A DNA stretch of 64,000 bases, from the NCBI RefSeq assembly GCF_943373825.1, contig NZ_CALSBP010000002.1:1539501-1603500 (forward strand), given 5' to 3'. Positions 27,652 through 39,500 of this stretch are shown in pieces. A model generated the notes under the pieces. That model did not search any database. It was given only the letters and a program-made list of their open reading frames with translations, and was not told the origin of the DNA. Source of the stretch: Aquimarina spinulae. Lineage in GTDB: Bacteria; Bacteroidota; Bacteroidia; Flavobacteriales; Flavobacteriaceae. The first letter of the stretch is position 1. Each line of letters opens with the position of its first letter. A program made the position numbers and the translations under genes.

Positions 27652-28057
27652 TCTTTAGGGGAGCAAACGTAATCATGACCACATAGATTGCATATTTTGA
27701 CACATTTTAATACTGTATAATCAAACTCCTTTTTCAACTTATCTTTTTCAGTTTATAAATGCCTAATTTTTGATGACGGATCGTTAATTTCTGTCATGAT
27801 TATTTCACTTTTAAGAAAAGTACGCTCTCTTATCTAATATAATTGTAAACCTTCTGATTTTAAGCAATAACCATCCTTTTTTCCCTTCTTTTTTATGGTA
27901 AAACCCTTGCTATAAACTTCAAAAACACCACTGTAAACTCCTAAAAAACACGGGTTTATACCTATAGGAAATGTTTTGATTTAAAGGTATCTTAGTACAA
28001 GAGTACATTCATACTCAATACACCAACTCACACACACAAATCAAAAAGTAAATAGCA
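27652..28057. other. Intergenic region before the small-protein pair
   Basis: No gene seen. AAAACCC near 27900 and GGGTTTA near 27954 could pair around a purine-poor stretch. A clear Bacteroidota promoter is not found, although one is expected because a new plus-strand unit starts at 28058. Confidence 0.3.
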
Positions 28058-28910
28058 ATGCCAATAAATTTCAACTATTTCTTTAAACCCGGGCTTTATG
28101 GATTTACAACGAAGAGAATTATATCCTTATGTATAGTTATACTCTTTTTATGTTTTCCAAATCAATCATCGTGCGTGTTAGCATCCAGTCCTGTAGTGAA
28201 ATTTAACACCTCTAATATTAATCCTATTGCTTTGAAAGAATTTCAACCTCTTGCTGTAGCAATTGAAACGGCAAAACTCAATACTTGTAAGATTGAAATT
28301 ACTAGTTTTACCGGAGAATCAATTACTGTAGCCTTTTCGGGACTTCCTGCTAATCAACCATCAACATACAAAAATTTTATAGCTATTTGGGAATCATCTG
28401 TTATTCCCTGGACAGTAGAGCCCTTAAAAATGATAGAAATAGGGGTTAATACTCAAAGTGGCACTGTTACTATTGATGGCCTTACTATTACATATAATAG
28501 CTATGTAGTGGGATACGGTGTAGGTTCTGGAACAGGAAATATTTGTGCCAGTGCGATTCTGGGTGCAGGGGGTATCAAAGCACCGCTGTCTAATGTACAT
28601 ATTGGAATTGAAAATTTAGGGCAAACTTCATTATCAGTTTTCTACCAAACTCTTTCGGGCTACCTGCCCAAAAAAAAACGGAAATTGGGTTGGGTTATGG
28701 AAAGGCTATGCTTCGCCATATAACCTACCTCCTGATGCTCTTATTAAAACAAAAATAGATAGTTACTCTAATCAAGGGATTGTAGCGCTAAACAACCTAT
28801 CACTAGGTAGAGATACAGAATATACCTTAATATACTTTATGGGGGCAGATAATACCACTGCTGCTGCCATCTTAAATTTTAACACAAGTGATCCGGCGTC
28901 GGATAAATAG
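28058..28910 (+). pseudogene. Two-domain secreted small protein, frameshifted at an A9 tract
   Basis: The first frame (28058-28723) has a signal/TM segment (about residues 20-45) and one complete domain (KIEITSFTGESITVAFSGLP, NQPSTYKNFIAIWE, NSYVVGYGVG). The second domain starts (SLSVFYQTLSGYLPKK) and then leaves frame at nine A's (28670-28678). In the +1 frame the domain continues without a break to TAG at 28908-28910 (NGNWVGLWKGYASPYNLPPD, EYTLIYFMGAD), matching domain 2 of the next gene. Eight A's would restore the protein. It is either a decayed gene, a phase-variable gene switched off, a slippage-expressed gene or a sequence error. The function is unknown. Confidence 0.75.
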
Positions 28911-28954
28911 ATACATTTTTAAAACCTAAAATTAACATTTAAATCTAAACAATT

Positions 28955-29647
28955 ATGAGTACTGCAACATTAGAAAAACAAGGAAAATCAACAACGGTAT
29001 TAACAACAAAAATTGAGATTACTACCATTACGGCCAACTCTCTTGACATTACTTATGATACTCTTTCGGGGAATCAACCAAATACTTTTGGAAACCAAGT
29101 AGTATTATGGCAGAATAGTAACGAGATTCCATTTGGTACACCACCACTTCAAAGTAAGATCATACCTAGTAATACTCAGGCAGGATCATTAAACTTTGAT
29201 GGTTTGGATCTTAACAACAATAGCTATATTGTTGGGTATGCTGTTGGTCCTACATTAAACGACCCTGCACAGACTTATGGAAACATTTGTTCTTCTTCAT
29301 TTATTCCTGCTGCTGGACAACCAAGTCCTACTAATAATTTTGAAGGAACAATCGTTAACGTAAAACCTGGTACAACTAGTGTATCTTTTGGTTTGGAAAA
29401 TTTCCCAAATCAAATCGATCTTAAAGGTAATGGTTCATGGGCAGCTATCTGGCAAGCAGGAGCTCCTTCTTTCTACGCTCGTCCGTTGTCTGCGGTTCAG
29501 ATCACCAGTAATAATGGCGGAGCTTTTAACAATGTAAATATCGGTAGAGGTCTTACCTATACTATAGCTATTTTCATGAGTGGATATAATCCTACTGGAA
29601 ACAGTAATCAGGAAACTATGGCTGCTGCCTATACGTTTACTAATTAA
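28955..29647 (+). CDS. Two-domain beta-sandwich-like small protein, paralogue of preceding gene
   Basis: A 230-aa protein made of two related halves: residues about 18-120 (IEITTITANSLDITYDTLSG, NQPNTFGNQVVLWQNSNEIP, NNSYIVGYAVG) and 126-230 (VKPGTTSVSFGLENFPN, NGSWAAIWQAG, TYTIAIFMSGYNP). The shared pattern is a Gly/Asn-rich turn, a strand with Trp, a Pro-rich loop and a final aromatic strand. Unlike its neighbour it has no signal peptide. Tandem placement before the two giant genes suggests a joint system. I know no function for this fold. Confidence 0.75.
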   Translation: MSTATLEKQGKSTTVLTTKIEITTITANSLDITYDTLSGNQPNTFGNQVVLWQNSNEIPFGTPPLQSKIIPSNTQAGSLNFDGLDLNNNSYIVGYAVGPTLNDPAQTYGNICSSSFIPAAGQPSPTNNFEGTIVNVKPGTTSVSFGLENFPNQIDLKGNGSWAAIWQAGAPSFYARPLSAVQITSNNGGAFNNVNIGRGLTYTIAIFMSGYNPTGNSNQETMAAAYTFTN

Positions 29648-29711
29648 TAGCTCAGGTTAATAATTAGTATCTCCTTTACACTATGATTAGGAGTAAGCAT
29701 TAATTAATGTG

Positions 29712-29757
29712 TTCAGATAAGTAAAGGCCTATACACATGGGCCTTTACTCACCTGAA
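29712..29757 (+). promoter_or_regulatory. Strong hairpin between small protein and giant genes
   Basis: AGTAAAGGCC (29720-29729) pairs exactly with GGCCTTTACT (29740-29749); after a symmetrical 3+3 nt internal loop, TTCAG (29712-29716) pairs with CTGAA (29753-29757). No U-tract follows, so it is probably an mRNA stability, processing or pausing element that sets expression of the small protein relative to the giants rather than a terminator. Confidence 0.6.
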
Positions 29758-29880
29758 TATCAAAAATTTAACCCTAGTCATCATCAATGCTTTTTTGTCT
29801 AAAAACAAATTAGTAGTGCTCTTATATTCTCTTAAAACAAGGAAAAGCTTATTGCTTTTATCCATCTTAATTAGTTAGAC

Positions 29881-32800
29881 ATGACAGTTTTCTCTAAGAA
29901 GTTTATCAATCAGTTATATATCGCTGAAAATGCAGCAGATGATCGTGGTTTTATTGCTTTTGTTACACCAGAAGAAATAGATCCTCCCGATGGTACTATT
30001 TACTTAAAAGATGCTCTGAGTAACACCTATTATAACGGAAATTTTGTGTTTTCTGCACAGGCACCTTCTATTGAAAATGAAGCAGATGCCGAAATTTTTG
30101 TAAAAAACATAAACGAGCTAATCTCCTCTAGTTCTGCCAATAGAGCTATGATATGGCTTGAACAGATTGATATTAATGAAATCGACAAATCTAACACATC
30201 TCTCATGGGGCTTAGTGCAGACGGTTCTAGCTTAAACACAGGACTACAAGCACCTCTTACCTCGAGCCTAAACCTTACTATACAAAATGGAATGGGGCTC
30301 ATCTTAGATGATGCTTCTAGTGTAATTACTCTTAATGGCAACCCAGGTAATCTGGTTATCAATTTTTCGGGAACTTCCTCTCCAAAAACTATTCCTACCA
30401 AAATAGGGTACATCGATTTCTCAGGAGAGTTACGGGGTTGTATACGCTTTTCTAATTTTTTCATTAATAGGCTTTCCCTTTTAAATGATCTAAAATGGGG
30501 ATTTCAATACTTATTTCCAGAGGAAGAAGGTGATGAAGATTCATTATCAGAATGGCTACCATTAGCCCAAAGCACTCCTGCAGGAGATTATCTTGGGTTT
30601 AGTATTGTAATCGATCCTTCAGATGTTACGAATGAAGCCTTTGATCCTTGCCCGAATAACGATTCTTCTGTATGTAATATCAATACAGCATACAACTCAA
30701 GAAGAACTTATTTCAACTTTACCGGTAAAAACAGTGACCAAAGAGATACTACCCTAAATTCTTATTTTACTTCTAACTATGGAAATGAAATAACACTCCT
30801 ACCTAAACAAGAAACTAACAATATATACAATGCTCGCCTGGTAATTTCTACAGGTGCTATAAACGATAATAGTAATACAGAAGAATTTCATTTTACTCCC
30901 GAAGGAGATTTTGAAATTGAATTTCAAAAAGAAACAACTACTGGTGAATATTACATGATGTGCGGCCTACAGGGTACAGAATTTTTCACCTTAAGTCAAA
31001 AAGGAGATACCATTCGTTTTATTTCTAAAAATGCAGCATTGGCACCTAAATTCCCTTTTGAAGCTGCCTCGCCTGTAAAAGCACCAGAATCACCAACAGC
31101 TCCTTTATTATCTCATACAAAAGAAACCTCCTGGGCTACTATACTAAACACTTCTGGTAATACGGTTACCTATGTCTCTCAACCAAAAGGATCTGCTCTT
31201 TTTGGAGAAGGGAGTTCTTCCTATAAATATCCAGATTTATTTATTCATAATAATTTAGGCTTTACCTATAATGCCGATAATACAACCTTATTTCCGATAG
31301 TTCCATACCTGGGGTTAACTGTAGGAAATGGAATCACTTCTTTTTCCGAATCAGACACAGAAAAATTTGAAAGTCAAGTTATTAGCCAGACTCGAAGAAA
31401 TAACATCGGAAAAGCAAGCACTAATACGTCATTACTATCTGCAAAGCAAATGGTAAATAAAAACGGAGTAACTCCCACTACTTCTACCACTCCGTCAGGA
31501 CTTTTGGCCACTACAACACAAAGCGGAGGGCAAACCCTATGGAACGAAGTTTTCTTAGGTCAGAATACAGATCACAATGAAGAGTACAAACTAGAGTTTT
31601 TAAATCCAGAAAATGAACTGGTCGAAGCACTACAAACCAGCGACCTCTTTTTAGTCACTGCAAACTCAAAATATTTAGAAGCACTAGGCGAAGAAGACCC
31701 TCTAACAGCTACATTTAACAATATCATGAGCATTGATAGTTGGGAATTACAGGCCAATGTAGGGCAAGGAAGTGAATACAATAACTATAAAAATATTATG
31801 ATCATTAAAGGGCGTAAAGGCAAATTATATGATCCTAATCCTGACTCAGAAATCAGTGCTAAAGAAAGCCTGGTTGCTAATCCAAAAAAATGGACACAAC
31901 GCGATCAATTTGGTTCTCCGTCTACCATTAATTCTGAAGGAGTTCAACAAGAACCCGATGCCGATCAATTAATCATACTATCACAATGGTTACAATCCTA
32001 TTTTAAAGAAACATATGAACAGTCTGACAACGAATATTTCTCTAAATTTAATGAAATCGCTACCGATGAAAACTGGACAGGTATTTTGGTATTGCGAATG
32101 GATATTAAAGAAATCCCTACAAATCTTCAAGGTATTATGGCTGGGATTACTAATCCCGAAGCATTTAATGCACATCATTTTGCAGTAGAAATAAGTCCTG
32201 TAAAAAAAGGAGATGCCAAAAACACAGGAGCTGTCGTTGATCAATCCAGTACTATGTTTGGTTTGATTTATTACGTAGATCCAGACTTTGATGACACCAT
32301 CAACCCACCAGAAACCATCTCCCCGACTACTGCAGATACTTATGATTTTAGGCTCCTCTCGTTAAAAGTTTTATTCGAGAATACTGCTGTAAAAAACTTT
32401 GAAAGCTATTCTCAATTAACCATCAATAAACTTTTTGATAGTGAAGTATTAAGTATGGGAAATCCAGAGAATATTTTCAAAAATATTTTACTCAAAGGTA
32501 GTTTTCAGATTAATAACGGGAATGCAGTATATAGCATGGGTAGTGTTGAGGATAATATCTTTTTGTTTGACAGTAATATCTATAATAAAATAGAGATCAC
32601 TAATGTATTATTAACTACACGAGATTCCCCTAAAGAAGGGTATGACGAGTCCTGGTTTAGTATGCAGGGATTCATTGATTACAAAATCATTGAGAATACA
32701 AGTGATACGAAAAATATAACCAATTTTGATATTTTCTCTTTTGGAAGCCCTGATAACGATAATCTTACTCCAAGAAGTGGTCTTAATTTCAGTAATCTTG

Positions 32801-33486
32801 GGATATCTATGATTTATGAAATTGAACATCCACAGCAAAATAAATCCTTGAATTTTGATGCAGGAGAAATCACCTTTGATATCACTACCAGTACTGCCAG
32901 AAGCGAAAGTTTATTTATCAATTTTGCATTAGATCTTAAAGGCCTAATTATCGGAAACAGTGAAAAAAGCCCTCAGGACAAAGGTTTCTTAACTGTAATC
33001 CCCGACGTTAGATTATCTGGAGTTGATAACTCTGCCTGGTATGGTTTGGATTTTAAACTAAATATGGGAACTCCGGGAGAACTGGCAGGTAAAGTAAGTT
33101 TAGACTCTTTTCTGCTATTAAGTTGGGCACCTGATAGCACAGGAGACACTTACAATGCCAACATTGGTATTTCTCTACCAGGTACGGGTGGTGGAGCAAA
33201 ATTGATTAGCCTACAATCGGTACTTAAACTCTCTATAGGACAGCTTCGATTAGCTTTTGACGATAGTCAAAAATCGTTCCTTCTTATGTTTACCCAAATT
33301 GCTTTGAAGTTTTTGGGCTTACTTAAAATTCCACCTAATGGTTCTTCTTTATTTTACCTGTTTGGCAATCCTAATTCTGGAGGAAAATCATCTGGATTAG
33401 GCTGGTATGCTATGTATAATAAAGATGACCCAAGCACTATAAAAAGCTTAAAAAGCAATAAGAAAATAGCGACACTGGCAGAATAG
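29881..33486 (+). CDS. Very large (1201 aa) protein of unknown function, partner of the giant
   Basis: A 1201-aa acidic, beta-rich protein with no signal peptide or TM segment at the N-terminus (MTVFSKKFINQLYIAENAAD). The middle (about 380-640) is Ser/Thr/Asn-rich and low complexity. The last ~200 residues resemble elements in the giant next door: alternating hydrophobic strands (GKVSLDSFLLLSWAPDS, ALKFLGLLKIPPNGSSLFYL) and a SGLGWYAMYN end. I do not recognise a named domain. It is followed 74 bp later by the 3989-aa gene in the same direction, with no terminator in between, so they form a unit. A structural or envelope-associated role is possible, but this is inference. Confidence 0.75.
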   Translation: MTVFSKKFINQLYIAENAADDRGFIAFVTPEEIDPPDGTIYLKDALSNTYYNGNFVFSAQAPSIENEADAEIFVKNINELISSSSANRAMIWLEQIDINEIDKSNTSLMGLSADGSSLNTGLQAPLTSSLNLTIQNGMGLILDDASSVITLNGNPGNLVINFSGTSSPKTIPTKIGYIDFSGELRGCIRFSNFFINRLSLLNDLKWGFQYLFPEEEGDEDSLSEWLPLAQSTPAGDYLGFSIVIDPSDVTNEAFDPCPNNDSSVCNINTAYNSRRTYFNFTGKNSDQRDTTLNSYFTSNYGNEITLLPKQETNNIYNARLVISTGAINDNSNTEEFHFTPEGDFEIEFQKETTTGEYYMMCGLQGTEFFTLSQKGDTIRFISKNAALAPKFPFEAASPVKAPESPTAPLLSHTKETSWATILNTSGNTVTYVSQPKGSALFGEGSSSYKYPDLFIHNNLGFTYNADNTTLFPIVPYLGLTVGNGITSFSESDTEKFESQVISQTRRNNIGKASTNTSLLSAKQMVNKNGVTPTTSTTPSGLLATTTQSGGQTLWNEVFLGQNTDHNEEYKLEFLNPENELVEALQTSDLFLVTANSKYLEALGEEDPLTATFNNIMSIDSWELQANVGQGSEYNNYKNIMIIKGRKGKLYDPNPDSEISAKESLVANPKKWTQRDQFGSPSTINSEGVQQEPDADQLIILSQWLQSYFKETYEQSDNEYFSKFNEIATDENWTGILVLRMDIKEIPTNLQGIMAGITNPEAFNAHHFAVEISPVKKGDAKNTGAVVDQSSTMFGLIYYVDPDFDDTINPPETISPTTADTYDFRLLSLKVLFENTAVKNFESYSQLTINKLFDSEVLSMGNPENIFKNILLKGSFQINNGNAVYSMGSVEDNIFLFDSNIYNKIEITNVLLTTRDSPKEGYDESWFSMQGFIDYKIIENTSDTKNITNFDIFSFGSPDNDNLTPRSGLNFSNLGISMIYEIEHPQQNKSLNFDAGEITFDITTSTARSESLFINFALDLKGLIIGNSEKSPQDKGFLTVIPDVRLSGVDNSAWYGLDFKLNMGTPGELAGKVSLDSFLLLSWAPDSTGDTYNANIGISLPGTGGGAKLISLQSVLKLSIGQLRLAFDDSQKSFLLMFTQIALKFLGLLKIPPNGSSLFYLFGNPNSGGKSSGLGWYAMYNKDDPSTIKSLKSNKKIATLAE

Positions 33487-33559
33487 TACAGGCATGACAT
33501 TTATAATCAACATATCATAATTCTGTAAAGAATTACACAAATCATAAAAATATTTTAAG

Positions 33560-36500
33560 ATGGGCGACTTCAATGATCTTTTAACCAAATTAATGCAAGG
33601 GCAGGATACTAGCGAGTCTACTACCGGTGCATCAATAAAGGACATGCTTGCACTTATAAAAAGTAAGGATGAACTACGATTTTATGTAGATGGCACCCCT
33701 AATTTTGGGCATCAGGCCACTACAGTAAATATTATGAAAAGAATAGTTGATGCTACAGACTATTCTAAAAATATTCTAATGATCTATTCTGGAGCAGATA
33801 CTCCAAAGAAATTGGCTATACTACTTACCGGTCTTATTCCAGATGACATATCAACAACCAGTATAACTTATGGTAAAGCTACCATTACCTTTTTAGAATA
33901 TAAAGACACAAAACCAAACCTGGAACAAATTGATTTTGGTTTTACTGGCGGAGCCGATAACAGCCAGGTAAATTATGCAGACCTTTTTAATGTCACCTAT
34001 TTTTTAAGACTACAGCCCTATTTATGGGAAAAAGCACCTAATCAAATAGAGCGTAAAGGTAAAGATCCGTACGATTTAACAAAAGAATCAGCTTCATTTG
34101 CAGAATTAGCGTTCAAATTTCCTGCAGATTCTCTAACAACCGTTCCAGAAACCTTATGGACATGGTATGCAAAAGATCAAACGTATAATGCCGATTTAAA
34201 AATAAGATCTATAAATGCCGAGTCGATTTATAATGCCCATACTACTAAAAAAGAACTTCGACTCTGGCCAATATATGGTTTGCATCAGTTTTCCAGTCCG
34301 GCAGAAATGACCTTAAACTTAATCCTTTCTGCTTTTACTGCACAAATGAGCAGTAATACACCCATTGCATTTTTTATCCTAAGTGACATTGCCAAAATAC
34401 AAGAAAAATATCAGGAAATGCCTTTTGATTATGCTTCAGCATTCGCTGTGGATCTAAAAAACAAAAACAGTTCTTTACCCGCCCTTAAAGCAAAAATCAA
34501 AGAAGTCTATCTGGATACTGATCTCATGGGAGCTTATGCTCAATTAAGTTTAGATAATTTTATTCTTAAACTAGGGCAACAAGTTAAACCATTAATGGAT
34601 GGTGGATATACATTATCATTAGTAGAAGGTTACAAAAATGGGAGTTATGTAAAAATTGATGACCTGACCAGTACGCTTACCGGGGCAGGAAATAAAGAAA
34701 TCGTAGCTATCACTCTTGGGCCAGTTCCTCAGGAAGTTTATAATTATTACTATGCCAATTCGGGATTACCAGGAGTGTTTGAAGGTCAAGGATCATCCAG
34801 TTTACCTATTAGTTTAGGACGACCATTTCTACAAATTCCAAAAACCGGAGAAGAAGACAGAGCCAATTATCCTTCTACCTTATCCGCTGTAAACTATTCT
34901 CCTGTTGCAGAAGCGGCAAAAACCGCAGCATTAAACTTCAGAAATCAAACTTTTGATACCTATCTGCAAAAAACAAATCCTGGCAAACCTGAAACGTATT
35001 ACGATGCATTAGCTGTTTCGGGAGCATTTATGGTAAATTCGTATACCGAATCTAATGATGTACACACCTATTTCACAAATTTGGGAGTTTATTATCAACA
35101 AGATATTCATGATAAACTAATGCTTGGTCTGGTAGGAGTAAAATTGGTCTTACCTATTGTTACGTTATTAGCATCTTCAAAAGCTCGTACCAAAACTAGT
35201 TCTGACACCGATCTAATGGTTTTAGAAGAAGAAGCACTTACATTAGAAGGTGTATATAATAAACTTATCAATAATTATAGTAATGGTGGTGTAAATATCC
35301 TAAATGCATTACCAAATACATATCTATCCTCTTTTTTCAAGCTCGTAACAGGTAATTTGTTTTTTATTACTGTAGCCAAAGAGGATATTACAGAAGAAAA
35401 AGACGGGGATACGGTAACACAAGTTACCTTATCTAAAGGAACAACAACTGCCTTTGGTCCTGATTTTAATATTACATTAAATTTTACCAGCCCCGAAGAG
35501 TCAGTTGTAACAGAGATTGAAACGGAAATAAATCAAAGTTGGAATATCGACGGAATCCCTTGGATAGGTTTCGAAAAGCCTGGTTTCAGTTTAAAAATTA
35601 ACGAAGCCGGAAGCGCAGTAGAAGGAGGTTTGAAAGGGAATATTATTGGGTCTGGCAAAGATTCTAATAATGATCCTATAGTACTGGAAACAATGATCAA
35701 ATACCCTGAAGAAGAGAACACCTGGCTTATTACTGGCGGTTTTAGCAGTCCTCTTAGTGTATCCAGTTTTTTCCAGATGGCCGGAGGTATTAATCTGGTT
35801 CAAGTACTTCAACCTCCTTTGAATGGAATGGCAGGTTTTGGTTTAAAAGACATTCAACTACACTACAACAATCAAACTCATGCATTTGATTATATGTCGT
35901 ATGCAATGAGTACAGATACACCCTGGGAATTATCTGCAAATCCTCCTTTTCAAATTAATCCCAGTGTAGATGTGCAAGTCTATAACGTACAGGACGTAGC
36001 GAACAGAAAAATTGAATTTACGGTAACCGGTGATTTTACAATAGGTAAAGGAACAGTTAGCGTTTTAGGTACTTATCCTGATTTTAAAGTTCACGGAGGG
36101 CTAAGCGATGGTGTTATCCAGCTTAGTGACCTATTAGAATTATTTGGTACAGGACCATTGGATTTAGAAACTGCTGTGACCTTATTGGACTTTGACCTAA
36201 AACCAAATGAAAAATATTATCAGCTAAATACGATTCTCGAAGCGGATAAGCCTTTAGTTATAGGACCTCTTTTCACGATTAATAAACTAACAGTTAATAT
36301 CATTCACAACACAGGTAATAATGAAGTTAGTATCGGAGGGGAATTTGTAGTATTACCCGAAAGTATGAAAATTGGGTTATCGCTACAATCTACTTATGCA
36401 ACAGGAAGTGGTTGGACATTTACCGGCACACAGACCTCTGGAGCCTTAGAAATTGGGCAACTACTCACTTTTTACATTGCACCAACCTGGAAACCTGAGG

Positions 36501-39500
36501 ATGGATTTGATTATGCGATTGATGGTCTTGGTTTTAAAATCCAGACAAAAACCAAATATTGGGAATTTAGCGGTAAAACTGCTAAACCCTGGGAGATTGA
36601 TTTCCTTGATCTTAGTGTAGAAGGTAATGCTATGGTAGCATATGGTAAGAAAGATGAAGAAGCAGAGGTAGGATACTACGGTAATATAAATGCCAATGTT
36701 ACCTGGTTGGGTATTAATTTTCAGGCATTCTATGATTTCGATCCCAGTGTAAAATCCTTTGGAATTATCTGGGAATTCTTAAAAGGTGAAGTAAAGGACA
36801 TTGGTGTCAATGGAAAACATCATTATGTAGCAGAATTAAGCTTTACTGAGTCTACAACTATCGGTAGTATGGTAGAAAAAATGGTTTCCTGGGCAACAGG
36901 AACTCAATTTGGATTAGCTGCTCCCTGGAATCTTCTCGATAAGATACCACTTAACAACCTGAGTCTAAAGTATGATTTCACATCAAAACAGGTTGGCTTC
37001 AGCCTGGATATAGGTCCTATTTCATTAGGATTCGCTACTATAGAATCTATTGGGATTACCTACAAATCAAATCAACCTGACCCAAAAGATAATGGAGTGA
37101 TGGTTACTTTAGATGGGAGTTTCTTATGGCAAGACAACACTAAGGAACCTTTGACCTGGGATGCCGCCAAACCAGAAACTACGCCTTCTCCTTCGGGACA
37201 AGGTAACAAATATCTTGATTTGAAATTACTGGCATTAGGTCAACATGTTACAATTCCTGGTTTTCAAAGTGTCGAAAAAGTACAGGAAGCTATAAAAATT
37301 ATGAGAGAAGATCTTCCGTCAACTGAGCCAGGAGAAATTCCCGGTATCAATTTTGATGCTAACAGTAACTGGCTGGTAGGAATGGATTTTGGAGTACTTA
37401 AGCTTGAGGAAGATAAAAAATCTACATCGGCAGTGGCATTGGCAAATGGATCTGAAGCTAGTAGCAGTGGTTACTTTATCACCATGCAGATCGTTTTTAA
37501 CGACCCTAATTTATATGCGCTACGCCTGGCTCTCGAAGGAGAACCCGCTCGTATTTTTAAAGGTCTGGATTTTCAGATTTTATACAAAAAAATCAGTGAT
37601 ACCATAGGACTATATAAAGCAGAAATCGCTTTACCCACAGTAATGCGAAAAATACAGTTAGGCCAGGTTAACCTTACATTGCCCATTTTTGGCATAGAAT
37701 TATTCACCAATGGCGATTTTCAGGTAGATATAGGATTCCCGTGGAAAGAAGATTTTTCTCGATCATTTACTTTCCAAACCCTAATTTGGACACCGATAGG
37801 TATCCCGATCCCTGTTATGGGTTCTGCCGGAGTTTATTTTGGTAAGCTTAGCAGTGCTACAACTAATAAAGTACCGGATACCACTCTAGGTACTTTTAAT
37901 CCGGTTCTGGTTTTTGGTTTCGGTATGCAATTTGGATTTGGCTATGATTTTGATGCTGGTATTTTGAAAGCAGGGTTTAGCCTTACTGCAGTAGCAATTT
38001 TAGAAGGGGTTCTGGCTAAGTACAATCCATATCAATTAACGACTACCTCTTCATCTAATGATGCTCAGGTAGCAGAGGCGTATTATTTCTGGTTTAGAGG
38101 TACAGTGGGTGTTATCGGAAAACTATATGGTACTATTGATTTTGCTATCATAAAAGCTGATCTTAATATTGATATCAGGTTACTGGCTCAATTAACCTTC
38201 TCTCCTTATGAGCCTATTGTAATTCAGTTATCAGCTTCGGTAAGTGTTTCATTGAGTGTAAGTATAAATCTGGGGTTATTCAAAATAAAAATGCACTTCA
38301 GCTTCTCTGCAAGCATCAGTCAGAGCATTACAATCAAAGCCATAGCAAGTAATCCACCTTGGGGAGATGCTTCTTCTGGCATGGCTTTAAAAGCGTATGC
38401 ACAGAATGAGTTACAAAATGCAAAACAACTTCGTATCGCTTTACATAACCCACTTACAGTAGCATTGACTCAGGTTACACCAAACTGGTCTAATCTGGAA
38501 AAAGCGGCAGTAGTTGCTCCATTAACAGGATATTTGGGGCTAGGGCTTACTATGGCTGGTGATAAAGCTACCGAACTAAGCGAGCAACAAGCATGCTATA
38601 TTGCTATGCTTTTCTTAGAATCTATGACACCACCACAAGAGGATCGTATAGATGGATATCAAAAAGCTTTTAAAGACACCGCAGATTCTTCTTTTGAGTT
38701 GTTAAGTAAAGAAATTTTTAGATGGACAGTCGCTGCGCTTCAGAATGGTTCTATCAGTAGTGAACAAGTAGATAATACTCCTGTCACCAGTTCGCAATTA
38801 ACACAATTATTAGCGTATTTTAGTGATCCTTCTAATCCTAGTCCAATCCCGACAGAAGCTATAGATTCTTTTATGACAGATCAGTTTGATTTGCATATTC
38901 AGGAACAGCCACAGCAAGAAACAGATGTCAACGCCACATTTTTCCCAATGGCATTGTCACTAGAATTATCGACACCAGATTATGATACCGATTATAAAGG
39001 AGTGACCTATGATTTTGAAAGTTATAATACTATTTCTTCTACATATATAAGTGATCTTAGAAAATACTTCGATCAATTAGCAATCCAAATGCAAGAGAAA
39101 GATCCTGCAACTTTTGCTGCTTTTGCAGAAGGAGAAGATATTTCTGTAGGTAACTTCGTATTTAGTGACTATTTCTTACTGATTGCCAAACAAATGGTTC
39201 AGAATGCGCAGGATTCTTTAAAAGATTTTAAATATTACACCAATAGCGGAGATAGCCCAGACAGTATTGTAAAATGGGTTAATGATCATGGTGACCTCTC
39301 TGGGGATATGGCATATACTATTGCCGAACTTTTTAACGATAATTCTGGGATAGCACTAAATTCTGGCAAAACCATGTATATTGCTAAAAGTACATATACT
39401 GTGCAACAGGGAGATACTTTTGATAGTATTGCTAATCAAGCTATTTATGGAAAGAGCTTTGATGGAAATAGCCTGGCAACTTTAAACCAAGAAATTCAAA

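Noticed and set aside
26334..29647. Prophage
   Set aside because: The CI-like repressor is suggestive, but no integrase, terminase, capsid or tail genes are found around it.
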